Origin: Vibrio mytili
GTDB taxonomy: Bacteria > Pseudomonadota > Gammaproteobacteria > Enterobacterales > Vibrionaceae
Direction: 5' to 3'
DNA: 54,310 nt
Assembly (NCBI RefSeq): GCF_000830505.1
Contig: NZ_JXOK01000005.1
Location: forward strand, 1 to 54,310
The notes beneath the pieces were generated by a model. The model saw nothing but the letters and a program-made list of their open reading frames with translations. It made no database searches and was not told where the DNA came from. Numbering within the stretch: the first letter of the stretch is position 1; each line of letters starts with the position of its first letter. The position numbers and the translations under genes were made by a program. Positions 15,640 through 25,578 of this stretch are shown here, piece by piece.

Positions 15640-18600
15640 ATGAAATTAGCTGACCATGTAGACCATTTAAGAGAGCTGATTGAAGCCGCCTTCGATAAGC
15701 AATTTGCTAGACTGGGTTTTAGTAAGACCAAGCAAATGGACGCCACCCAGGTAGAAAAGCTACCAGAGGAAGTTAAAACCAAGCGCGAGCGCTTCGCCGT
15801 GATGCTGGAGAACCATATCGGTGAAACCGGTGGCTATGAAAGTGCCCGAGAAAAGCTACTGGATGAATTAACGTTTACGTTATTCAACCGCCTTGCCGCC
15901 ATAAAGGTGATGGAGGCAGCCAGCTTATTTCCGCCCATCTTAACAAAGCAAAAAGAGCATGGTGATCGTTCATTTGGCCATAAAGCCTGGTTAGAAATGA
16001 ATCCGCACATGCGTGATGAAGAGCTGGAAGGTATTCGCGAATATTTGAAATCAGCGTTTGATGAACTTGGTCAAACGTTGCCGTTGTATAGCAAAACTTA
16101 CCCTTATGCGCTTTTACCTGATGCCATAAGCTTAAACGATATTATTGACGCCTTTAATGTGGTTGATACTGACGCGCAAGCTAACGAATCATCAGAAGAG
16201 ACCATCTGGCAAAGTGATGATGTTCTCGGTTGGATGTACGAAAGCTACAATAACGCCAAGAAAAAGGCCCACAAAGACAGCGGTGATAAAACCGAATATA
16301 ACAAGGTATCACTGCAATCACAGGTGTATACCCCGCGTTGGGTGGTACAATTCTTGGTCGAAAACTCTCTGGGTAAAATGTATCTCGAGATGTACCCGCA
16401 CTCTGAGATAAAACAGCGCTATAAGATTGCCAATGTACCAACAACGCAAATACGATCACCGAAGTCTTTACATGAAGTGCGCACTATTGATCCAGCTTGC
16501 GGTTCGGGCAACTTTTTATTGTATGCCTTTGACTTCTATTACGAGCTTTATCTAGACCAAATCGAAAACTATGGTGCAGACTATGATGAAAAAGACATCC
16601 CTAAACTCATCATTGAAAATAACCTGCATGGCATAGACTTAGACGATCGTGCTATCCAGTTAGCACAGCTTGGCTTATTTATCAAAGCCAAGAAAAAGCG
16701 TCGTACAGTCGGCGAGTTGCATTTCAAAGTGGTATCCTCCGATTTCTATCTGCCTGAGTATGCAGAAGTAAAGCACATCTTCGAACAGGGCAATTTGGTG
16801 TCGGCTCAGCAACAAGAGTTTATAGAGAAGGTATGGGCTGATCTCATGCAAGCCTATAAGTTTGGCTCACTGATTCATATTGATAAAGAGTTAAGAGAAC
16901 AGCTATCTCAAGTTAAAGAACGCGCGCTTGGTGAAACGTTTGATTCAACACAAAAGTTAAAAAAGAAAATTGTTGAAGGAGATCTCTTCGCAGCTGCAGA
17001 CTATGCCGAGCAACAAGAATTCGCAGAAAATTTTTTTGCAAACTTATTTGCCGCGGTGGAGCAGTATGCTCGAACAGAACGCAATACTTTCTTAAGCGGA
17101 AAAACGCGAGATGCGATTACATTCTTAGAGCTGTTAACCACTGAATATGATGTGGCGACTGCTAATCCGCCATACACTGACGACAGAGATTTTGGTCCTG
17201 AACTAAAAAGTTACTTAGATGAAAACTATCAGTTTCCGTATAAGTTCAATACAAATCTATATGCCAGTTTCATAAAGCGTTCAGTTGAATTTGTAAGTGA
17301 GCGAGGCCTTGTGGCCATGGTTCACCCCCCTACATTCATGTATATAAAATCATTTTCAGATGCACGAAAGTTTATATTAGACAACACAAACATTAGCCTT
17401 TTTGTTGAATGGGGTTACTTGGGCATGTTCAATCCATCTGCCCGTGTTGATAGTGCCCTCTATGTTCTGGAAAAAGGACGAAATATAGAAACAGAAGCCT
17501 CTTTTATAAAGCTGAATCATCTATACGAAACAAAGCGTCTCGGGGCATTGTTTGAGGCTTTTGAAAAGTGTTGTGCAGGTGAAGAGCATGAACTGCTATA
17601 TGCGACGAAACAATCTAAACTAAAAACGATTAAGAACTTTCCGTTTATATACTGGATTTCTGACGATTTTCGAGAAAAGTTCACACTTCCTTCGGTTTCT
17701 GACCACTTTGACGTTTGTAACGGAATATCGTCTGGTGGAAATAATGAGCGCTTTTATCGCTATTGGTGGGAAGTATCGAAAAACGAAATACTTAACTCTG
17801 AAAATATAGACACTTATAAATGGGCAACTATTAATAAAGGTGGTGATTATCAAAAGTGGTATGGAAATTTATGGCTAGTTTTCAAATGGGAAAAAGAAGG
17901 GCAAGAGCTAAAATCACTAAAGAAAAAATGCCCATCCATAAGATATTCGTATGACCATTATTATTTTAAGGAAGGATTGGCGTTTAGTGGCTCCACATCT
18001 AAAGGTTTATCCGTAAGGTACCAACCGCCTTATTGTATTTTCGAAAGATCTGGAAAATCCATATTCGGTAAGAACAGAGATGATTACTACTATCTTTTAG
18101 GTTTGTTAAATTCAAAGATTGTCTATTACATCTCAGACTGCCTCAATCCAACTGTAAGTATTCAGTCTGGCGACATTGAGCGAATACCTTTTCTTGATCC
18201 TGCCCCAAAATTAAAAACAGAAATCGAAAGACTTTCTAAAACTAACGTTGCAATCACGCAGAACCTTGCCTCACAAAGAATATATGAGCCCAATTTTTCT
18301 GGTGATTTAATTAAAAGTATTGGTACAGACATCAAACAGTCCTTTAAAGAGCTAATTAATGACAGTAACTACAAATCTACGCAATGCTTAATTAATGAAG
18401 CGATAATCAATGAGAGGATATATGAAGCGTATGCATTGACCGATCACGACAAAGCAATGGTAATTGCCAAGCAAGGAGAAAGTATCGGCGGCCTCCCAGT
18501 ATTACAAGAGGCTAGAAGAGCCTTCTTAGCAGAAGACAATGTTTCAAAGACATTTCCCATTGAAAATATTCGTGAATTCATAGAAAGCCTCCCAACGACT

Positions 18601-19407
18601 CAATTCAGTGAAGAAGAGCAGGATAATATCGAGAAAGCATTATCTTCAATCTATCAAAGCAATAATGAATACGAAGCTTTCTGCACTAATCACCAAGTAA
18701 ACCCAATTAACGTTTGGTACTGGTTTAAGAAGGGAAGCATTTCTCCTAAACAACATATGAAAACGATGGCTATGGAATTACTATCTAACATAGTCCGCGA
18801 AATACTGATGGAAGATGAAGATGGGATTATCCCCATAGTGCCCAATGCCGGTGAAAAGATACTACTAGACCGGATTGAAGAGAAGTTTCTAGAAAAGGAC
18901 TTTAGCTTGGCTCAATACTCAAGCTTTGATTCAGTACTTGGCCGACCTATCAATGAATACTTGAATGCAAATTTTTTTGCTGACTTATCCAACCATCTGA
19001 ATATGTTCCCCAACCTTCCAAAAACCCCATTCATCTGGCATCTAACCAGCGGTCCAGAGCAAGGCTTTGACTGCTATATCATCATTTATAAGTGGAGCCG
19101 CGATAACTTACTGCGCTTGCGCTCTGTATATATCGAAAACCGTGAACGCGCTTTGCAAAACTGCCAGAGCGATATTGCCGGTAATGAAAGCGCAGAAGCG
19201 CAAAACGAGAAAGAACGCATCTTTAAGCAATTGAAGGAAATCGACGCCTTTAAAAAGAAAATCGACGAGCTGTTAGCGGAAGGCTATAACCCGATTCTCG
19301 ATGATGGTGTAGGCAAGAACATTGCGCCTTTACAGAAAAAGAAAATGCTGGCTTATGACGTGTTGAATGCGGGGCAGCTGAAAAAATACTTGAACGCCGA
19401 TTGGTAA
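15640..19407 (+). CDS. pglX: BREX adenine-specific DNA methyltransferase PglX (BrxX)
   Basis: A 1255-residue N6-adenine methyltransferase. Motif I (SAM binding) is TIDPACGSGNFLLYAFDFY at ~283-300, and catalytic motif IV is ATANPPYTDD at ~505-514. The target-recognition domain occupies the second half, with the typical FCVNNGISSGGN-like segment reading DVCNGISSGGNNERFYRYWW. It marks a non-palindromic site on one strand as self, and is also needed for exclusion. The frame is complete, with no homopolymer tract suggesting phase variation in this gene. It lies 4 bp after brxC and 12 bp before pglZ. Confidence 0.92.
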   Translation: MKLADHVDHLRELIEAAFDKQFARLGFSKTKQMDATQVEKLPEEVKTKRERFAVMLENHIGETGGYESAREKLLDELTFTLFNRLAAIKVMEAASLFPPILTKQKEHGDRSFGHKAWLEMNPHMRDEELEGIREYLKSAFDELGQTLPLYSKTYPYALLPDAISLNDIIDAFNVVDTDAQANESSEETIWQSDDVLGWMYESYNNAKKKAHKDSGDKTEYNKVSLQSQVYTPRWVVQFLVENSLGKMYLEMYPHSEIKQRYKIANVPTTQIRSPKSLHEVRTIDPACGSGNFLLYAFDFYYELYLDQIENYGADYDEKDIPKLIIENNLHGIDLDDRAIQLAQLGLFIKAKKKRRTVGELHFKVVSSDFYLPEYAEVKHIFEQGNLVSAQQQEFIEKVWADLMQAYKFGSLIHIDKELREQLSQVKERALGETFDSTQKLKKKIVEGDLFAAADYAEQQEFAENFFANLFAAVEQYARTERNTFLSGKTRDAITFLELLTTEYDVATANPPYTDDRDFGPELKSYLDENYQFPYKFNTNLYASFIKRSVEFVSERGLVAMVHPPTFMYIKSFSDARKFILDNTNISLFVEWGYLGMFNPSARVDSALYVLEKGRNIETEASFIKLNHLYETKRLGALFEAFEKCCAGEEHELLYATKQSKLKTIKNFPFIYWISDDFREKFTLPSVSDHFDVCNGISSGGNNERFYRYWWEVSKNEILNSENIDTYKWATINKGGDYQKWYGNLWLVFKWEKEGQELKSLKKKCPSIRYSYDHYYFKEGLAFSGSTSKGLSVRYQPPYCIFERSGKSIFGKNRDDYYYLLGLLNSKIVYYISDCLNPTVSIQSGDIERIPFLDPAPKLKTEIERLSKTNVAITQNLASQRIYEPNFSGDLIKSIGTDIKQSFKELINDSNYKSTQCLINEAIINERIYEAYALTDHDKAMVIAKQGESIGGLPVLQEARRAFLAEDNVSKTFPIENIREFIESLPTTQFSEEEQDNIEKALSSIYQSNNEYEAFCTNHQVNPINVWYWFKKGSISPKQHMKTMAMELLSNIVREILMEDEDGIIPIVPNAGEKILLDRIEEKFLEKDFSLAQYSSFDSVLGRPINEYLNANFFADLSNHLNMFPNLPKTPFIWHLTSGPEQGFDCYIIIYKWSRDNLLRLRSVYIENRERALQNCQSDIAGNESAEAQNEKERIFKQLKEIDAFKKKIDELLAEGYNPILDDGVGKNIAPLQKKKMLAYDVLNAGQLKKYLNADW

Positions 19408-19419
19408 GGATGCCCGACT

Positions 19420-21722
19420 ATGATTGATACCTGGTTTAAACAAGATTTAGCGCGCATCCTAGAGCAGCACCCTGTCGCCGTATTTATTGATGAAAGCGGT
19501 GAGGCGGAGTTTCTATTAAAGATCCTAAAACGAGATTGTGATGTGTATCGCACCAATGGAGAACTCGACGAGTTGGAAGCGAAATATCGCGTTGAAAAGG
19601 CCTTACAAGAGCATCCTAAATCTGAGCACAAGTACGTTATCTATACGCAACTCAGCAAAGAAGACTTAACCTTCGTACGCGAGTACTGCGAGACCAATGG
19701 TTGCATCGAAATTCGTTATTTGCAGAACTACATCAAAGATAAAGTTCACCGGACCTTAAACTTAAATATTAACTTGCCGAAAGACGAGTTGATCGCAGCT
19801 GCAAAAGTGAGTGTGGGTAAAGATCGTACCTATTGGATGGACTTAAGCCACAAAGGGGCCTCTGAAATCTTTGATTTAGACAAGGAACTGCTGCCCTTTG
19901 TTCATGATCCCGAAAACTATGTCACTGAAAAATACGACGCACAGTTACGTGAAACCTTTTACCGAAAGGTTAATGATCTGCTAGGCCAAGAATATATCGA
20001 TAAACCTGCATCTACCCTTGCGTCTGAGGTTGTCTCTGCGATGTTAAAGGGCTTGGCGGATAATGACTGTGATAAGACGTTGTTATCAGTTTACAACAGT
20101 TGGCTTGATTCGGTGAGTTATCGCAATTCATTTGGCTCATACCTCACCAAACATAAGTTGGATTCAGCGTTTATTAACAGCAGTGCTATCTGGCAGGTCA
20201 ATCCTGACCACCCATTTAGGCAGGTGGATGAAGCTTGGTTAAAGGAATTAGGCAATAAACTGGCTAATAAATCTTTGTCTAAAGTAGAGTCAGCACAACT
20301 AGTTGCTAGGCTGAAACAACGCCATCAAAGCAAACAGGCACAAGCGCTGGGCATTGTGTTTTGGAACGACATTATTACTTTGCTCGACTTTGATCCGAAG
20401 GATATGGCCTATTTAAGCAGCTTTGCTGAATGTGTTGAGTTTTACAAAAAACATTTCTGCCCGCTTGATACTGCCATACGTAATTTGTACACCGAATTTA
20501 TGCAACAACGTGACAGCCTTGAGCCTCTCCAAGAGCTTTACAAAGAGTACGTTACGCTGTTTTTAGATAAGTGGTTCCAGTATTTCAGTCAGTACCGGGA
20601 AGATCAAACTGGCATTTTACAAGCCATTATTGACCGCGATATCCAAATTGATCACCCAGGAAAGAACAGCAAAATAGCCGTGATTGTAGGCGATGGCGTA
20701 GCTATGAGATTGCAGAGCAGGTTGCTATCAAGGTTAAGCAGCTTGGTAACCATAGTACACTTACTCGCCGTCATATTTTGGCTGATTGTCCATCCGAAAC
20801 TGAAAACAACATGAGTCATATTTACATGGCAAATGGTGTGGTTGAGGCCGTACAAAATAAGCGAGAAAAGTATCTTTCAGCCCAAAATTCACACATTGAT
20901 ATCGATTACATTCGTCTTGATGAGGTAAGTGATAAGCCTCTATCGGGTCAGGTGCTAATTTGTACCTATAAAGATATTGATGACATGGGTGATAAGCTCA
21001 ATCATAAGGCGCTGAAATACTTCCCAGAATCTATCGATTTTTTTGCTGAAAAGATTAATCAGTTGCTCAATATCGGCTACACCAAAGTGTATTTAATTAC
21101 CGACCATGGTTTCGTGTTGACTGGCTTGCTAAGCGAAGCCGATAAGATAGTGGTTAAGCCTTCAGGGCAAAACTACATTGACGAGCGCTTTATCTGGACC
21201 AGTGACAAGCAAGAAAGTTTAATCCCTCAGTTTATTGAAGTCGCAAAGGCCTACAAAGATTACAACTTTCTTTACTTCGCCCGTAGCATGAACCCATTCA
21301 AAACCCCAGGCACCTATGGCTTTGCGCATGGTGGTTTAGCGCCTCAGGAGTTGGTGACTCCCTATTTTTGTTGGGAGCAAGAAAGTGATGTTATGGGAGA
21401 GCTGCCTGTAACCATTGCGAACAAGCATGACTTGGTCAGTGTAACTGGAGAGCTGTACCAGCTAAAACTGCGGGCTGAATCGGGTGAAGGAAATATGTTC
21501 ACGCTTGACCGTAAAGTGATGTTGTTGTTCTTTGCTAACAAAAGCCAAGTGAACAAGAGCGATGTTATTACCGTGCAGAGTAATGGTCTCGTTACTAAAG
21601 AGTACACCTTTGATGGCCATGAAGAGTTAGAAGTGCAACTGGTAGACGCGATGACAAAACAGCAGCTTGATCGTGTTCTTATTAAAAAGAATAACGACCG
21701 CGACCTTGGCGGATTATTTTAA
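19420..21722 (+). CDS. pglZ: BREX alkaline-phosphatase-fold protein PglZ (one frameshift)
   Basis: About 767 residues when joined. The N-terminal half is a helical domain; the C-terminal half has the alkaline phosphatase superfamily metal site (AVIVGDGV near 20690 and KVYLITDHGFVLTG near 21100, with the Asp-His pair). PglZ is the signature gene of BREX and works with PglX in modification. The frame breaks near 20699: GGCGTAGCTATGAG would read GDGVRYEIAEQVAIKVKQ if one base were restored (GTACGCTATGAG). The second part then continues without interruption (NHSTLTRHILADCPSETEN). Either a sequencing error or a real loss-of-function mutation. Confidence 0.85.
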
Positions 21723-21760
21723 GGCCAGTTATGTTAAAGAATGCGATAGAGGAATAGACG

Positions 21761-23811
21761 ATGGCCGTTTTGAACGATTTAGATCACAAGCTGTTAGAGC
21801 ACTTTCGAGGCTATGTGGTAAAGAAAGATTTAGTGCGTATGGTAAAAGTTGGTGCCAACGTACCGGTATTTGTATTGGAGTATTTAATTGCTAATTCTTG
21901 CTCTACTGATGATGAAGAGAAAATTAAAGTAGGCATGGAAAACGTTAAGAAAATTCTTAGTGAGCACTACGTTAACCCAGAAGAAAGCTCTTTGATTCAC
22001 TCTAAAATCAGAGAAAAAGGTCGATTTAAAATAATCGATAAAATATCTGTTAAGTTAGATTCGAAAAAGGATATCTATTGGGCTCAGCTTCAAAACAGCA
22101 ACATTATCAATGGTAATATCCGTGATGGTCTTGTGAAAGAGCATGAGAAGATGCTGATGGGCGGTATCTGGGCCATTATTGACGTCGAATATGACCCCGA
22201 CATAAGAATCGGTCAAAACATATATCCGTTTGTAGTGACAAATATAAAGCCTATTCAACTGTCGACTTTTGATAACAGTAAGATTATCCAGAAAAGGAAT
22301 GAGTTTTCGAGAGATGAATGGCTGAATGTATTACTACGTAGCTGTGGATATGAGCCTGATGCTGAAGGGATGACAACCCGCGTAAAAATGCTGTTACTTG
22401 CACGTCTGCTGCCAATGGTCGAGAGTAATTTTAACTTTGTAGAGTTAGGTCCGCGGTCAACAGGTAAGTCGTTCGTTTTTAAAGAGCTTACACCTTATGC
22501 CGTACTTATATCTGGTGGGCAAGGGACAGTTGCCAAGCTCTTTGTTCACGGTTCTACTGGCAAAGTTGGTGCCGTTGGTCAATGGGATGCGATATGTTTT
22601 GATGAGGCAACGGACAAGATCTTCAAAGAAAAGGACGCTGTTCCTTTAATGAAGGACTATATGGAGTCTGGCTCGTTTTCGCGAGCTGGTGCAGGAGGTG
22701 AAATTACTGGTGTTGCTTCAATAATCTTAAACGGCAATATAAATCAACCAGTTGAGACGGTATTACAAACATCTCACTTATTTAGTCCTCTTTCTGATGA
22801 AGTGAATAACGATACTGCATTCCTTGATCGTATTCATTTTTATCTACCTGGGTGGGAAATGATCAAGTTTGCTCCTAAGCACTTCACATCTAATTTTGGT
22901 TTCAGTACAGACTACTTCTCAGAAGCATTGAAGTCGTTTCGTCGCGTTACATACACTGATGCTATCGAAAACTTTTTTCACTAGGTTCACACTTGAAACA
23001 ACGTGATACCAAGCCCGTGAAAAAAACGGTATCGGGTCTGATTAAACTGCTTCACCCGAATGGTGAATACACCAAAGAAGATGTCCGTGAATACCTCGAG
23101 ATAGCGCTTGAAATGCGACGTCGCGTGAAAGAACAGTTAAAGCGAATCGGTGGAATGGAGTTTTGGGATACGAATTTTTCTTACATAGATAAAGAAACGC
23201 AGGAAGAGCACTTTGTTGGCTTGCCTGAGGAAAAGGGATCTCACTTAATCGAAAATACGCCACTGCCGCCTGGTGTTTGTTACACCAGTACTAGTGATAG
23301 TGATAATGTCGCGCTCGTGCGTATTGAAGCTGTAACTACCTCGGGTTCTGGAAAACTCAATATTTCTGGTGTGAGTAACACCGGAGTAAAAGAAAATATC
23401 AAGAATACCTACCAGTATATTAAAGCTAATGAAAAAACAATTTTAAGTGAACAGCATTCGCTTAAAAATTACGATATCACTATCCAAGTAACCAATATGC
23501 TAGGGGCTTCAATATCAACGGGAATTGGCTCGGCGGTTTATATCGCAATCGTGTCTGCTCTGTACAAAAAGAACCTAAAGGCTGGCCTTGCAGTGTTGGG
23601 TAATATATCCGTTGGCGGTGCGATTGAAAGGTCAATTAACTTTGCTGACAAAATAACAATGTTGTCTGAGAATGGCGCGAAGACGGTTGTTGTTCCAATG
23701 GATAATCTAGTTGAGCTAACAAATGTACCACCAACAGTTCTTGGAAATACAGATGTTCCGTTTTATCAGAATAATCAGATGCTTATGCAAAAAAGCATAC
23801 TACTTGACTGA
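21761..23811 (+). CDS. brxL: BREX Lon-like AAA+ protein BrxL (one frameshift)
   Basis: Two reading frames (21761-22984 and 22993-23811) together give the ~680 residues usual for BrxL. The first carries the AAA+ core with ELGPRSTGKSFVFKEL (Walker A, ~230) and AICFDEATDKIF (Walker B). The second has a Lon-like C-terminal domain (ISTGIGSAVYIAIVSALYKK, ADKITMLSENGAKTVVVPMDN). The break lies in a T6 tract at 22973-22978: a seventh T would give ENFFSLGSHLKQRDTKP, matching the expected family sequence across the join. BrxL forms stacked hexamers on DNA and is needed for exclusion, not for methylation. Confidence 0.88.
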
Positions 23812-23837
23812 TTTTAAACATTGTAGGGGTAAGATAA

Positions 23838-24608
23838 TTGACTATCGTTAATAGCAAAGAATTCATTCGAGAGGTAAAGCGCACACCTCAGAATTTCTAC
23901 ATTATTCACTATTCTTGCCAAAGCTTGAATGATGATAACGATGGCTTATCTCCTCGAATTACCTCGATTGCTGTACTGCATCTATCTACAGATCAGACAG
24001 TAAGTTTTTCTATTCATGCTATTGCTGAAGAACTTGGTATCAGTCGAGACGAAATCCATCAACGTCTCGATGATATTGAGCTTGCGTTACTAAGTAAATT
24101 CAATGAATTTGTCCGTGATCGTCGAGATAGATACTGGATTCACTGGAATATGCGTAATCTGACTTACGGTTTCGAACATTTAGAGCATCGATACCGAGTG
24201 CTTGGTAAAACCGATATGGCAGTAATTCCTGTTGAACGACGAATCAATCTCAATGATATTTTGTCTGACCGTTATGGCAGTGGTTATGTTGCAGATCCTC
24301 GCTTAAAGTCATTGATGAATTTGAATGGTGGTATCCATAGGCACTTTTTAACTGGTGCGGAAGAAGTAGAAGCGTTCAAGAGCAATGAGTTCATCAAAAT
24401 GCACAACTCTACGCTGTGTAAGACCGGTTTTTATAAGAAAGTAATCGATAAGCTAGCTCAGGGAAAACTTAAAACGAACGCAAAGGGCATGGGCGTTCTT
24501 ATTGATAGGCTTTTTGAAAGCCGGTTGGCTAAGACAATTGCATTGGCTAGTGCATTAATTTCGGTACCCATCTCTGTTTATCAAGGCTTTATTTGGCTAA
24601 CAACATGA
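23838..24608 (+). CDS. Unrecognised protein with a C-terminal membrane segment, next to BREX
   Basis: A 256-residue protein. The N-terminal ~100 residues are alpha/beta-like (NFYIIHYSCQSLNDD, then SPRITSIAVLHLST), faintly resembling a degenerate exonuclease or RNase H-like fold. A charged middle follows (RDRRDRYWIHWNMRNLTYGFEHLEHRY), and a single hydrophobic segment ends it (IALASALISVPISVYQGFIWL, ~234-254), predicting a membrane anchor. The start is TTG at 23838 behind AGGGGTAAG. It lies 26 bp after brxL and 33 bp before the Abi_C-like gene, so it is probably cotranscribed with one or both. I do not recognise its family. Confidence 0.6.
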   Translation: MTIVNSKEFIREVKRTPQNFYIIHYSCQSLNDDNDGLSPRITSIAVLHLSTDQTVSFSIHAIAEELGISRDEIHQRLDDIELALLSKFNEFVRDRRDRYWIHWNMRNLTYGFEHLEHRYRVLGKTDMAVIPVERRINLNDILSDRYGSGYVADPRLKSLMNLNGGIHRHFLTGAEEVEAFKSNEFIKMHNSTLCKTGFYKKVIDKLAQGKLKTNAKGMGVLIDRLFESRLAKTIALASALISVPISVYQGFIWLTT

Positions 24609-24641
24609 CGGGCAGCGTTTTATGGTCAGAGAGGATTGCTC

Positions 24642-25457
24642 ATGCCAAAACTAAAAGGTTCTGAGATTAGAACGATAGATAAAATTTTCGAAATGACAGA
24701 TGGCTACCTGTTAGATTTTTCAGATAGGACAATGGCTGAGTATTTTGAAGATGAGTTGAGCATTGATATTACCCAAGAGAAGTACCAGATTAATGGGGGC
24801 TCAAAGGCTAAACGTTTAAGATCTTTTATTGAGCTAGAGGATGGTTACTTGGTTGGCCAAGTACTCAGAAAACTTTGGCAGTATAAATGTGATTACAAAC
24901 CCGAAGACCCGCAGGAAAAGGCAAAACTGTTTGAAATTTTAGCTAAAATTGAAACAGGTGTTAGTGCTTCAGTGTTAGCAACGCTTTCAACCAAAGCCGA
25001 AGTTTTGAATATGGATACGGTATCTAGGGACCTTGATAGAGCCCTGGAAAGCGCCTTTCGTGATCCGGAAAGTGCAGTCACATCGGCTTGTTCTACGTTA
25101 GAGAGTGTGTGCCGTTCGATCATAATTGAACTTGGCTTTGAACTTCCTAAGAAGAAAGATATTAAGGGATTGTTTGACTCAGTAAAGCGACCACTAGGGT
25201 TGTCTCCTGGTGAAATTAATGTAAATCCAGAAATTGCTGATGACGTAAGAAAGGTCCTATCTGGATTGGCAACCATTGTTGAAGGTATCGGAGCTCTGCG
25301 AACACATGGTGGTGATGCTCATGGTCGAGAGCGGGGTTACACCCGACTAGATGCCCGTATAGCCAAGTTAGCTATTCACTCAGCAAGTACCGCAGCGTTA
25401 TTTCTAATTGAAACATGGCAACTAAAGTATCCATCAAAAGACCTCGTAAAACATTGA
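24642..25457 (+). CDS. Abortive-infection-like protein (Abi_C-type C terminus)
   Basis: A 271-residue protein. The C-terminal half (AVTSACSTLESVCRSII, then VVEGIGALRTHGGDAHGRERG, then ARLAIHSASTAALFLIETW) resembles the Abi_C domain found in AbiJ-like abortive infection proteins, with the R..H..DAHG signature of HEPN-related folds. The N-terminal half (IDKIFEMTDGYLLDFSDRTMAEYFEDEL) resembles the N-terminal regions that often accompany it. The start is ATG 24642 with GAGAGGA upstream. It forms a likely two-gene unit with the preceding membrane protein, inside the BREX cargo of the ICE. Phage-defence function is inferred. Confidence 0.65.
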   Translation: MPKLKGSEIRTIDKIFEMTDGYLLDFSDRTMAEYFEDELSIDITQEKYQINGGSKAKRLRSFIELEDGYLVGQVLRKLWQYKCDYKPEDPQEKAKLFEILAKIETGVSASVLATLSTKAEVLNMDTVSRDLDRALESAFRDPESAVTSACSTLESVCRSIIIELGFELPKKKDIKGLFDSVKRPLGLSPGEINVNPEIADDVRKVLSGLATIVEGIGALRTHGGDAHGRERGYTRLDARIAKLAIHSASTAALFLIETWQLKYPSKDLVKH

Positions 25458-25578
25458 TAGCAGGCTGTTAGCCTCTTGGTGGCCTGAAAATGACATGGCA
25501 GTTTGATGCAAGATTCTTGAAGCTATCGAACTAAACAACTCTGTTTGAACCTTCACACTATCGTGTCGGAGGTTCACT

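Noticed and set aside
15640..19407. PglX as a type IIL or type I restriction enzyme
   Set aside because: Size, motif layout and position between brxC and pglZ fit BREX; no nuclease domain or specificity subunit is adjacent.
22993..23811. A separate small Lon-like protease gene after brxL
   Set aside because: Its beginning continues the BrxL family sequence exactly where the first frame stops, at a T tract; it is the C-terminal part of brxL.
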